Assembly: GCA_001768675.1 (NCBI GenBank)
Contig: MELN01000071.1
Location: 29,465 to 52,175, forward strand
Length of the DNA stretch: 22,711 nt
Source: Actinobacteria bacterium RBG_16_64_13
GTDB taxonomy: Bacteria; Actinomycetota; Thermoleophilia; RBG-16-64-13
Reading direction: 5' to 3'
The position numbers and the translations under genes are program-made. Position 1 is the stretch's first letter, and each line of letters starts with the position of its first letter. The notes below the pieces were generated by a model, which was given only the letters and a program-made list of their open reading frames with translations, made no database searches and was not told the DNA's origin. Below are positions 1 to 6,311 of the stretch, one piece after another.

Positions 1-505
1 GGTTCGGATCGTCTTGCCACTGCCAGAAGTAGTCCACGAATCCTGAACCGCTATCACGCACCGCGTCGACCGAAGCGACAAACAGCTTCTTCCCGCCCTG
101 GTCCTCGTAGTCAGTCAGGTCCTGGCCGTCCAATTCGGGCAGGTATGGGTGCATGATCATAGTGGGATGCATGTCGGTGATCCAGAAGTAGTCCTTACCC
201 TGGTCCCCGTACCTGAGGAGCTTGATGCGGGCAATCGCCTCGCTTTGAGCCTGCACTTCAGTCAAGCGTCCGGCCGCCTGTTCGTCGTAGTACTCGTTGA
301 GAATGCTGACAGCCGCCCGAGTCAACTCCTGTGTCGTCTCTTTCTTGCCCTCGAGTAGCTCGTCCTCGAAGGAGGGGATCAACACCAAGAAGATGACCAG
401 AATGAACAGGATCACCGCCAGGACCGCCGGGAGGACGATCCTGAAGATGAAGCTTGACCACCTACGCGATAGCGGTCTGTCGAAAAAGCGTTTGCTAGTA
501 CCCAA
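1..505 (-). CDS. Cache-domain membrane sensor protein, N-terminal part (cut by window start)
   Basis: About 168 N-terminal residues are visible and the C-terminus lies outside the window. After a short basic stretch (KRFFDRPLSRRW) comes one strong transmembrane segment at about residues 20-45. An extracytoplasmic region follows with a helical linker (LNEYYDEQAAGRLTEVQAQ) and a classic single-Cache signature: YGDQGKDYFWITDMHP, MIMHPYLPELDGQDL and GSGFVDYFW. Such domains bind small organic ligands, often carboxylates, outside the cell and drive a chemotaxis receptor, histidine kinase or cyclase domain; which one applies here cannot be seen. The start is a TTG at 505 preceded by AAGGGGG four bases upstream. 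It overlaps the end of the upstream PHP gene by about 11 bases, so the two are probably translated together. Nearby acetate transporters make a carboxylate ligand plausible, but that is inference. Confidence 0.85.
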   Translation of the reverse strand, partial: MGTSKRFFDRPLSRRWSSFIFRIVLPAVLAVILFILVIFLVLIPSFEDELLEGKKETTQELTRAAVSILNEYYDEQAAGRLTEVQAQSEAIARIKLLRYGDQGKDYFWITDMHPTMIMHPYLPELDGQDLTDYEDQGGKKLFVASVDAVRDSGSGFVDYFWQWQDDPN

Positions 506-1307
506 CTCGCCCCCTTGGCATGGTCGGCCGGTCAGAGTAGTCGGAGGCCGGGCCTTGTCCTGACCCGAGCCCGAGCGCTGCCACAAAACGGTTCCAGTGT
601 ACCAAGGGCATGTCGACCCCGGGACTGGCGCCATCGGAGTGATGCAGCCCATGGAAATCGCTCCCCCCTACGGTCAGCAGGTCGCGCCGTTCCGCGATCT
701 CCAACAATCGACGGCGGACCGTCTCTGGATACTGGCTATGGAAAGCTTCGATACCGTCCAGGCCTTCCGACTGAAGCAAGTCCAGGACTTTTTCCAAGCG
801 TTCGATGGTACGCACGCCGGCAAGTGGATGAGCCAAGAAGACCCGGCCTCCGGCACTGTGGACCAAGCAGATGACCTCGGCGGAGCCGGGAGGGCGGTGC
901 GGCGAGGGGTCCTCTCCCGGTGGGCTGCAGGGTCGCTCGGTACCGGGCGGGCGCCCAGTCAGGGAGCGCGCTCGATACATCCAGTGTCTCGCCGACGATC
1001 GCCATGGCTCGCGGATCGTACGGAGCGATTGGAGCAGCGGCTCGTTGTCGGGATGAAACGAGTAGGCCAGTAGATGCACGGGCACAGCCTGTGACCGAGT
1101 AGCGATCTCCAGCCCGAGTATGGAGTTGACACCTCTTCTTTCCAAGGCGGCGCGAAAGGCCTCTTGGCCATCTATGGTGTTGTGATCGGTGAGCGCCGCC
1201 CAGACGACGCCGACAGCGGCGACAGAATGAGCAACGTAGGCAGGCGAATGATCCCCGTCGCTCGCGGACGAATGACAGTGTAGGTCAACCCTGATGGTGT
1301 CGGTCAC
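495..1307 (-). CDS. PHP-domain metal-dependent phosphoesterase
   Basis: The protein of about 270 residues has all the PHP metal-ligand motifs in order: DLHCHSSASDG (HxH) near the N-terminus, LTDHNT, GLEI, FLAHPL and GSDFHG. PHP enzymes hydrolyse phosphoesters using a trinuclear metal site; this subgroup includes nucleoside 3',5'-bisphosphate and short-oligonucleotide phosphatases, but the substrate cannot be assigned. The stretch between the VHLLAYSFHPDNEP motif and AGGRVFLAHP is short and rich in Pro/Arg/Ser, unlike the helical region usual in YciV-type enzymes. I prefer the GTG at 1307, which has AGAGGA just upstream; an in-frame GTG at 1325 has no clear ribosome site. The gene overlaps the following sensor gene. 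Confidence 0.8.
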   Translation of the reverse strand: MTDTIRVDLHCHSSASDGDHSPAYVAHSVAAVGVVWAALTDHNTIDGQEAFRAALERRGVNSILGLEIATRSQAVPVHLLAYSFHPDNEPLLQSLRTIREPWRSSARHWMYRARSLTGRPPGTERPCSPPGEDPSPHRPPGSAEVICLVHSAGGRVFLAHPLAGVRTIERLEKVLDLLQSEGLDGIEAFHSQYPETVRRRLLEIAERRDLLTVGGSDFHGLHHSDGASPGVDMPLVHWNRFVAALGLGSGQGPASDYSDRPTMPRGRVGY

Positions 1308-1342
1308 AAGATCCTCTACAGGCACCGTAAAACGCGCAGGTC

Positions 1343-1348
1343 ATTCTA
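1343..1348 (-). promoter_or_regulatory. Possible -10 box for the PHP-sensor pair
   Basis: TAGAAT preceded by TG (extended -10 form) lies about 36 bases upstream of the chosen PHP start. No good -35 box is visible at 16-18 bases. The same hexamer recurs upstream of three other transcription units in this window. Confidence 0.35.
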
Positions 1349-1368
1349 CAAGAAATGCGCGCTGGGAG

Positions 1369-1398
1369 TGGACAATCCCGCCTAGAGACCGGTATAGT
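1369..1398 (+). promoter_or_regulatory. Sigma-70-type promoter of the acetate transporter gene
   Basis: TGGACA (1369-1374) and TATAGT (1393-1398) are separated by 18 bases, a good match to the housekeeping consensus. Transcription from about 1405 would give a leader of roughly 87 bases with a GNRA-capped hairpin. The element lies back-to-back with the possible PHP promoter, so the two divergent units may share regulation. Confidence 0.6.
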
Positions 1399-1414
1399 GT
1401 CCGCCGGTTTCGAC

Positions 1415-1440
1415 CGGGCTGAGGTGGAGACACCGGCCCG
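1415..1440 (+). promoter_or_regulatory. 5'-leader hairpin of the acetate transporter gene
   Basis: CGGGC (1415-1419) pairs with GCCCG (1436-1440), and inside it GGTG (1423-1426) pairs with CACC (1431-1434) around a GAGA loop of the GNRA class. A second weaker stem (TACCC with GGGTA) lies just downstream. No known riboswitch consensus is recognised. Confidence 0.35.
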
Positions 1441-1491
1441 ATACCCATCAGGACCTCATCAATGATCGGGTACGACAGGAAGGAACAGCAT

Positions 1492-2547
1492 ATGGCGAAT
1501 TCGATCACTTCAAACGAGACAGTGACAAAACTGCTGGACACCAATGCCAACCCCGCCCCGCTAGGGCTCATGGGGTTCGGCCTGACTACGATCCTCCTGA
1601 ATATCCACAACGCGGGGTTCTACGATCTCAACGCGATGATACTGGCCATGGGCATCTTCTACGGCGGGGTCGCTCAGATCATCGCCGGGGTCATGGAGTG
1701 GAGGAAGAACAACACGTTCGGAACGCTCGCGTTCACGTCGTATGGCCTATTCTGGCTGACGCTCGCGGGTATCTGGCTCCTACCTGCCATATTCCCCAAC
1801 ACAAAGCTTGCGGGCAGCCCGAGTGAACTGGCCCTCGCTTGGTACTTCGTCGCCTGGGGAGTCTTCACCGGTTACATGTTCTTGGGCACCCTGAAGCTGA
1901 ACCGCGCGCTGCAGGTGGTCTTCGCTCTACTGACCATCCTCTTCTTTCTTCTTGCCGTCCGTGACTTCGGCGGAGGAGCCATCTTTGGCAAGATCGCCGG
2001 CTGGGAAGGCATCCTGACTGGGCTCTCGGCCTTGTACGCCGCGGCTGCGCAGATTCTCAACGAAACCTACAGAAGGGTAGTCCTGCCGCTGGGCCCCATC
2101 AGTCAGCTGCCCCGGGGCTTTGTCACGGAACATGGGGAAGAGATCGCCACCATGTGGCTCCAGGACCTCCGGCGGAGTCCGCAGACGCCGTCGTACGGCG
2201 TGGTGTCCGATGCCGAACTGGTCAACGCGAGCGAGTTCGCCCTGGTACAAGTGGACGAGTATTTCGGCGGCAACCCTGCCGATTCAGAGATCGGCGCCTT
2301 CTTCCACAAGCTCGGAGCGACCCGGGCCGCTCAAGGTCTGCCTCTGGCTGAGTTGATCAGCGCCATTCTGCTCCTGAAACGGGAGATATGGATGTCGGCC
2401 CGTACCCACGGCATATGGGAGTCGGCCATGGACCTGCAAAGGGCCGTGGACCTCAACCGCGAACTGGGACGTTTCTTCGACAGAGCCGTCTACTACGCGA
2501 CCGCTGGCTACACAGGTCTGCCTCTGCCGGCGAAGGACGTCTTCTAG
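1492..2547 (+). CDS. SatP/AceTr-family acetate transporter with C-terminal RsbRD_N-like domain
   Basis: Residues 1-205 are a GPR1/FUN34/YaaH (AceTr) transporter. The family signature NPAPLGL is at residues 20-26. Six hydrophobic segments follow (about 23-45, 47-70, 75-101, 117-139, 146-167, 177-195), ending at the usual NETYRRVVLPLGP. These proteins move acetate or succinate across the inner membrane, probably with protons. Typical family members stop there at about 190-210 residues. This one continues for about 145 residues with no membrane segment. The extension (MWLQDLRRSPQTPSY, then SDAELVN, then GLPLAELISAILLLKREIW) resembles the RsbRD N-terminal helical domain (PF14361) of stressosome-type and sensory proteins. 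The ATG at 1492 has AGGAAGGA seven bases upstream, so the in-frame ATG at 1462 is not used. The gene converges on the yjcH-actP operon across a shared terminator. The RsbRD assignment is by motif resemblance only. Confidence 0.88.
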   Translation: MANSITSNETVTKLLDTNANPAPLGLMGFGLTTILLNIHNAGFYDLNAMILAMGIFYGGVAQIIAGVMEWRKNNTFGTLAFTSYGLFWLTLAGIWLLPAIFPNTKLAGSPSELALAWYFVAWGVFTGYMFLGTLKLNRALQVVFALLTILFFLLAVRDFGGGAIFGKIAGWEGILTGLSALYAAAAQILNETYRRVVLPLGPISQLPRGFVTEHGEEIATMWLQDLRRSPQTPSYGVVSDAELVNASEFALVQVDEYFGGNPADSEIGAFFHKLGATRAAQGLPLAELISAILLLKREIWMSARTHGIWESAMDLQRAVDLNRELGRFFDRAVYYATAGYTGLPLPAKDVF

Positions 2548-2573
2548 AACGACGACTCTGCACGGACGACTCG

Positions 2574-2623
2574 ACGAAGAAAACGCCGCCGGATGCACGT
2601 CTGCATCCGGCGGCGTTCTTCGT
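2574..2623. terminator. Bidirectional intrinsic terminator between the two acetate transporter genes
   Basis: A perfect 16-bp stem (2582-2597 with 2602-2617, four-base loop) is extended by ACGAAG/CTTCGT outer arms. A-rich and T-rich flanks suit both directions. It lies between the convergent 3' ends of the SatP-type gene and actP and would stop both transcripts. Confidence 0.85.
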
Positions 2624-2640
2624 GCGCCTTGAGGCCGGCT

Positions 2641-4629
2641 TTACTCGGCCGGGGCCGCCTCCGCCACGGCAGGTTGCGGAGCGGGATTCGCCCTGGAGTC
2701 GGCAAATGCTTGGTCCGACATCATGTCGGGCTTGGTGAGTTTCGACACCACGTAGATCACGACGAAGCTTAGGGGGATGGAAATGATCCCCGGGTTCTTC
2801 ATCTGGATGGGCGCGTCGGTCGCAACAAGGCCGTATAGTTCCCAGGCGGTCGGCGAGAACAAGATGATGCCCACCGAGGACACGATCCCCACGATCATCG
2901 AGGCGACCATGCCCTTCGAGGTAGTCCGCTTCCAGAACAGCATCATGATGATGCAGGGCAGGTTGGCCGACGCGGCGACCGCGAAGGCCAAGCCCACCAG
3001 GAAGGAGACGTTGACGCCCTGGAAAGCGATTCCCAGAAGAATGGCGATGGCGCCCACAACGAAGGCGGCGACGCGGCCCGCGAGAACCTTCTGCCTCTCG
3101 TTCTTGATGAGGCCGCCGAACCGGTCCATGAGGTCGTGAGCGACCGCACCGGACGCGGCGATGATAAGACCGCTCACAGTGCCGAGGACGGTCGCGAACG
3201 CAATGGCAGAGATCATGGCGAACAGAAACGTCCCGAAAGACTCCGCCAGGAGCGGCGCCGACATGTTGTTGTCGAGGACGTTCACCGTGGAGCTCGTCAT
3301 GGCCCCCAGGCCCAGGAACAGTGTGAGTATGTAGAAGAACCCGATGGCGGCGATGGCGACCACAGTCGACTTACGAGCCGCCCGCTGACTGGGCACGGTG
3401 TAGTAGCGGATGAGGATGTGCGGTAGCGCCGCGGTACCCAAGAAAAGCGCGATCATGAGGGACACGAAGTCCACCCGATCGACCCAGGAGCCCGCCACTT
3501 TGAATTGCTGGCCCGGCTTGACGACGGTGTCGCCCGCGACCGGGACCGAATAGAAGACCGAGACGTTATCCGTGCCTTCGGTGAACTTGACGGTCTTCCA
3601 CAGATTGATCGTCGTGTCGGGATCACCTATCAGAGACAGGAACTTGAACGGGTTCACCGGGCCGGTGGTCGTGTCCATCTCGCCGGCGATCGAACTCACG
3701 TTACCGACCAGTCGCAGTTTGTTGTCGGCGGATTCGGGGGCTCCGTTGACAAGCTTGGTGCCGTCCTCTTGCGTGACCAGCTGCTGCGTCTCATGGAGCG
3801 TGACGCCCGCAGAATCGGAGTCGAGCTTCCACCAAGTGGTGATGTCGCCGCTCTTGATCTTGACGAAGGTGAGGGTCTTGTCCTTGACCTTGACGTCGTG
3901 CTGGCCTACGACCTGGTACGCCGGATCGTTGGGGGTTATCGCCCCGTCGGTCTGGGTGGCCGTGATGGTCTTGTAGTTGTAGAAGGGGACTCTGCCTCCC
4001 TGGTCCGGTTCGGTCGAGAGACCGCGCACCGTCAGGGCGATGACTATCACCAGGGCAAAGACGATCAGCAGCGAGCCCTTGATGAACTGGACGTATGTGG
4101 TGGAGGTCATACCCGCGGTGGCCACGATCGTTATGACGATGGCGCCCACGAGAACCACACCCACCCAGTGAGGGAAGCCGAGCAGTGGCTCGATGAGGAC
4201 TCCCGCGCCCACCATCTGCGGGATGAGGTAGAAGATCGACACGACGAGCGTGGCTATGGCTGCCATGAGCTTGACGCTGCGCTTGTTGAACTTGGCGTCG
4301 AGCCCATCGGTGAAGGTGTAGCGACCCAGGCGCCTTAACGGCTCAGCCACGACGAAGAGCGCGACCACCCATCCGGCGAGGTAGCCGATGGAATAGAGGA
4401 ACCCGTCATAGCCGGAGACGGCGATCATTCCGCAGATGCCGAGGAACGACGCCGCGGACAGATAGTCGCCGGCGAAGGCTATGCCGTTCACTCCCCAGTG
4501 AATCCGTCCACCGGCCGCGTAGTAGCCGTGGGCGGAGCGCGCCTTGCGCGCCGTGAAGAACGAGACGAACAGGACCAGCGCAACGATGACTACAAAGATG
4601 ACGATGGCGAGAGTCTTGACTTCACCCAT
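2641..4629 (-). CDS. actP: Cation/acetate symporter, ActP-type (solute:sodium symporter family)
   Basis: The 662-residue multi-pass membrane protein matches ActP along its whole transport core: an N-terminal helix, YYAAGGRIHWGVNGIAFAGD, DYLSAASFLG, RYTFTDGLDAKFN, FLIPQMVGAG-like FYLIPQMVGAGVL, and ALPHILIRYYTVPS. It imports acetate (and perhaps other short carboxylates) with a cation. E. coli ActP is about 549 residues. The extra length lies in one hydrophilic region, about residues 205-385, between two membrane segments, where E. coli has a loop of only about 45 residues. The start is one base after the stop of the DUF485 gene, so translation is coupled. It is distinct from the unrelated SatP-type transporter that converges on it. 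Confidence 0.93.
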   Translation of the reverse strand: MGEVKTLAIVIFVVIVALVLFVSFFTARKARSAHGYYAAGGRIHWGVNGIAFAGDYLSAASFLGICGMIAVSGYDGFLYSIGYLAGWVVALFVVAEPLRRLGRYTFTDGLDAKFNKRSVKLMAAIATLVVSIFYLIPQMVGAGVLIEPLLGFPHWVGVVLVGAIVITIVATAGMTSTTYVQFIKGSLLIVFALVIVIALTVRGLSTEPDQGGRVPFYNYKTITATQTDGAITPNDPAYQVVGQHDVKVKDKTLTFVKIKSGDITTWWKLDSDSAGVTLHETQQLVTQEDGTKLVNGAPESADNKLRLVGNVSSIAGEMDTTTGPVNPFKFLSLIGDPDTTINLWKTVKFTEGTDNVSVFYSVPVAGDTVVKPGQQFKVAGSWVDRVDFVSLMIALFLGTAALPHILIRYYTVPSQRAARKSTVVAIAAIGFFYILTLFLGLGAMTSSTVNVLDNNMSAPLLAESFGTFLFAMISAIAFATVLGTVSGLIIAASGAVAHDLMDRFGGLIKNERQKVLAGRVAAFVVGAIAILLGIAFQGVNVSFLVGLAFAVAASANLPCIIMMLFWKRTTSKGMVASMIVGIVSSVGIILFSPTAWELYGLVATDAPIQMKNPGIISIPLSFVVIYVVSKLTKPDMMSDQAFADSRANPAPQPAVAEAAPAE

Positions 4630-4630
4630 G

Positions 4631-4912
4631 TCAGGCCTTCTTCTCGCGCTCGAAGTACTTTTCGTGCCTGGTGCAAGCCCAGTTGTAGACTACGGCAAGC
4701 ACGAAGGCGATGATGATGAGCGCGAAACCGTAGATGATGGCGAGGTTCAGACCCCCGACCACGATCGTGCCCATGACTTTCGGCCACGCCACGTTGATGA
4801 CGATGAAGATGATGTAGATCACCCCATAGACGAGCAACATCTTCAGCCCGAGGCGTTTCTTGTAACCGGCCGCCTCGTCGATACCAGATACAGCTGCGGG
4901 TTCGTGTAGCAT
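4631..4912 (-). CDS. yjcH: DUF485 inner-membrane protein (YjcH-like), partner of ActP
   Basis: The small protein (about 93 residues) has two membrane helices, LVYGVIYIIFIVINVAW and LAIIYGFALIIIAFVLAVVY, joined by a short loop and flanked by charged ends, with the closing YNWACTRHEKYFERE pattern typical of DUF485. DUF485 genes almost always precede actP, and here the stop codon is one base before the actP start. Its role is probably assembly or modulation of the symporter. Two in-frame ATGs are six bases apart (4918 and 4912). GAGGG abuts the first but sits six bases from the second, so 4912 is the likely start. Confidence 0.9.
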   Translation of the reverse strand: MLHEPAAVSGIDEAAGYKKRLGLKMLLVYGVIYIIFIVINVAWPKVMGTIVVGGLNLAIIYGFALIIIAFVLAVVYNWACTRHEKYFEREKKA

Positions 4913-4993
4913 TCGCATCCCTCAAATCTCTTCGTAATGACAACTATTGGACACCGACTCTCGCTTCCGCACGGCGCAGAGATGGCTTCCGGT

Positions 4994-5023
4994 ATTGTGG
5001 GTGCTGGATGCATTGGCTGTCAA
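4994..5023 (-). promoter_or_regulatory. Promoter of the yjcH-actP operon
   Basis: On the minus strand TTGACA (5023-5018) and CACAAT (4999-4994) are separated by 18 bases, with a leader of about 75 bases to the yjcH start. A GATGCAT palindromic site (5007-5013) lies inside the spacer, where a bound protein would block or alter RNA polymerase binding. Confidence 0.6.
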
Positions 5024-5117
5024 GCCCCCGTGTGATGAAATTCACAGCGATGCATCCAAGGCCCGGTCCGCGTTTGGCAGCGACGCATCGCAGTGCATCA
5101 GAAGCCCGGTTTGCGTT
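5005..5117. repeat. Phased GATGCAT-type sites and a 24-bp imperfect direct repeat (candidate operators)
   Basis: ATGCAT cores centre near 5010 and 5052, with a related GTGCAT near 5095; the spacings are 42 and 43 bases, about four helical turns. The first two lie in a 9-bp inverted repeat (TGGATGCAT at 5005-5013 and ATGCATCCA at 5050-5058). The second and third begin a direct repeat at 5051-5074 and 5094-5117: TGCATC, four variable bases, GCCCGGT, two variable bases, GCGTT. A further CGACGCATCG lies at 5081-5090. The cluster fills the region between the divergent yjcH and DUF4388 genes. Confidence 0.5.
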
Positions 5118-5122
5118 AGAAT
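5117..5122 (+). promoter_or_regulatory. -10 box for a probably leaderless DUF4388 transcript
   Basis: TAGAAT ends six bases before the ATG at 5129, which places the predicted transcription start on the A of the start codon. No ribosome-binding sequence precedes the gene. The -35 position (5094-5099) is TGCATC, the start of the second direct-repeat copy, so an activator bound to that repeat may replace a -35 contact. Confidence 0.5.
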
Positions 5123-5128
5123 CTCGCT

Positions 5129-5827
5129 ATGATCCTGTGGGGAGAGATAAGCGAGTTCCCGCTGTTCAGCCTGCTGCAATTCCTTGCGGGCCAGCGCTGG
5201 ACAGGAGTCCTCGAGATCCAGGACTTCGAGGAACTCGGGGCTGTCTATCTAGTACGCGGCCGTATCGAGGCTGTGGGCATGGCGGCGTGGGACGAGATGC
5301 TCAGCGCCAGGCTTGTGGCGGCCGGGGTGCTCACCGAGGCGAAAGCCAAGGAAAGCCTGATGGAGTACTCGGTGAGCGACACTTTGAGACCGGTGCCGTC
5401 GTTCCTTCTGGAGAAAGCCCAAGGAGATCGGCGGATCCTTGTTGATGTGGTCAACCGGCACATATCGGACGTCATCGTGCAGCTTATGTACTGGAACTCG
5501 GGCACCTTCCGGCTCACCACGCCGGACGACCCGATCTTCTTCCCGGTCGTGCCTTCGCTCGACGTGGAGAGTTTTCTGCTGGACGCCTACCGCAGGGTGG
5601 ACGAAGGGGAGAGGCCCTGGCGCGACAAGATCTCCGGGGAGCAGGAGCTCTGCCTGACCTGTACCATCGAGTGCACCCCCGAGATCAAGGGCCGCTATTT
5701 GAAGCGCGACGTATGCTTGTGGCGAAGCATGCCCAGCGTCCTCAAGGATCCGATATACCGCACCCTCCAGAAGCGACCGAGGCCGATCACTGAGGAGGAT
5801 GAGATGGAAGAGCTTCCCTTCATCTGA
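5129..5827 (+). CDS. DUF4388 (PATAN-like) protein with C-terminal four-cysteine cluster
   Basis: The N-terminal part (MILWGEISEFPLFSLLQFL, then TGVLEI, then GAVYLVRGRIEAVG) is a DUF4388 domain, a module common in two-component and gliding/motility-linked proteins and usually regulatory. Residues about 55-80 and 100-160 hold further helical and beta segments (WNSGTFRLTTPDD) typical of the family's second half. Near the C-terminus four cysteines, C175, C178, C182 and C196, are spaced CX2CX3CX13C, which suggests zinc or an iron-sulphur centre. I do not know a defined function for this combination. The gene starts a tight + strand run and its stop lies three bases before rlmH. The start is set by the family's usual N-terminus; there is no ribosome site. 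Confidence 0.8.
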   Translation: MILWGEISEFPLFSLLQFLAGQRWTGVLEIQDFEELGAVYLVRGRIEAVGMAAWDEMLSARLVAAGVLTEAKAKESLMEYSVSDTLRPVPSFLLEKAQGDRRILVDVVNRHISDVIVQLMYWNSGTFRLTTPDDPIFFPVVPSLDVESFLLDAYRRVDEGERPWRDKISGEQELCLTCTIECTPEIKGRYLKRDVCLWRSMPSVLKDPIYRTLQKRPRPITEEDEMEELPFI

Positions 5828-5830
5828 TTC

Positions 5831-6292
5831 ATGCGGGTCAGCATCATCTGTGTCGGGCGCCTCACCCGCGAGTACCAGGGAGTCTGGCGACACTACGAGA
5901 GGCTTCTGCGGCCGTATCTGAGCCTTGAGGTCTTCGAGGTCCCGGAGTCGCCCCTGGCTCTGGGAGAGGACCAGGCTCGTGCGAAAGAAGGGGCAGCTCT
6001 GCTGGGACTCTTCCGGAAGGGGGCTTTTGCGGTCGCGGTCGACCCCCGGGGAACGGAATACTCGTCCGAAGCGTGGAGTGCCTTCCTGGCCGGCAAGAAG
6101 GTGGACGGGCAGAGCAGCTTTCAGTTCGTGCTGGGTGGTGCGTCAGGTCTGGACTCGCGGGTACTCGAGGCGGCCCACACGCGCTGGTCGCTTTCGTCCC
6201 TGACCTTCCCTCATCAGATGGCCCGCTGTATCGTTCTTGAACAGTTGTACCGCGGCTTGCGGATCGAACGCGGCGAACCGTACCACCACTAG
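5831..6292 (+). CDS. rlmH: 23S rRNA (pseudouridine-1915-N3)-methyltransferase RlmH
   Basis: The 153-residue protein matches the full length of the RlmH/SPOUT family. It begins MRVSIICVGRL, carries the SAM-binding trefoil-knot loop FVLGGASGLD and the LSSLTFPHQMAR segment, and ends in the diagnostic RGEPYHH tail. It methylates pseudouridine 1915 in helix 69 of 23S rRNA on assembled 70S ribosomes. It is three bases downstream of the DUF4388 gene and 19 bases upstream of the K+ channel gene, so it is part of the same transcript. Confidence 0.96.
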   Translation: MRVSIICVGRLTREYQGVWRHYERLLRPYLSLEVFEVPESPLALGEDQARAKEGAALLGLFRKGAFAVAVDPRGTEYSSEAWSAFLAGKKVDGQSSFQFVLGGASGLDSRVLEAAHTRWSLSSLTFPHQMARCIVLEQLYRGLRIERGEPYHH

Positions 6293-6311
6293 CCGAGTGA
6301 GGGAGCGGCCC

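Noticed and set aside
736..1005. Possible frameshift in the middle of the PHP gene
   Set aside because: The Pro/Arg-rich segment looked wrong, but all metal motifs on both sides are in one frame, and the alternative frame gives no better PHP-like sequence.
4913..5128. Riboswitch in the yjcH-actP leader
   Set aside because: No known riboswitch core was recognised; the repeats fit protein-binding sites better.
6237..6311. Upstream start for the K+ channel
   Set aside because: It would read through the rlmH C-terminus and add non-family residues; the ATG at 6312 has a good ribosome site.
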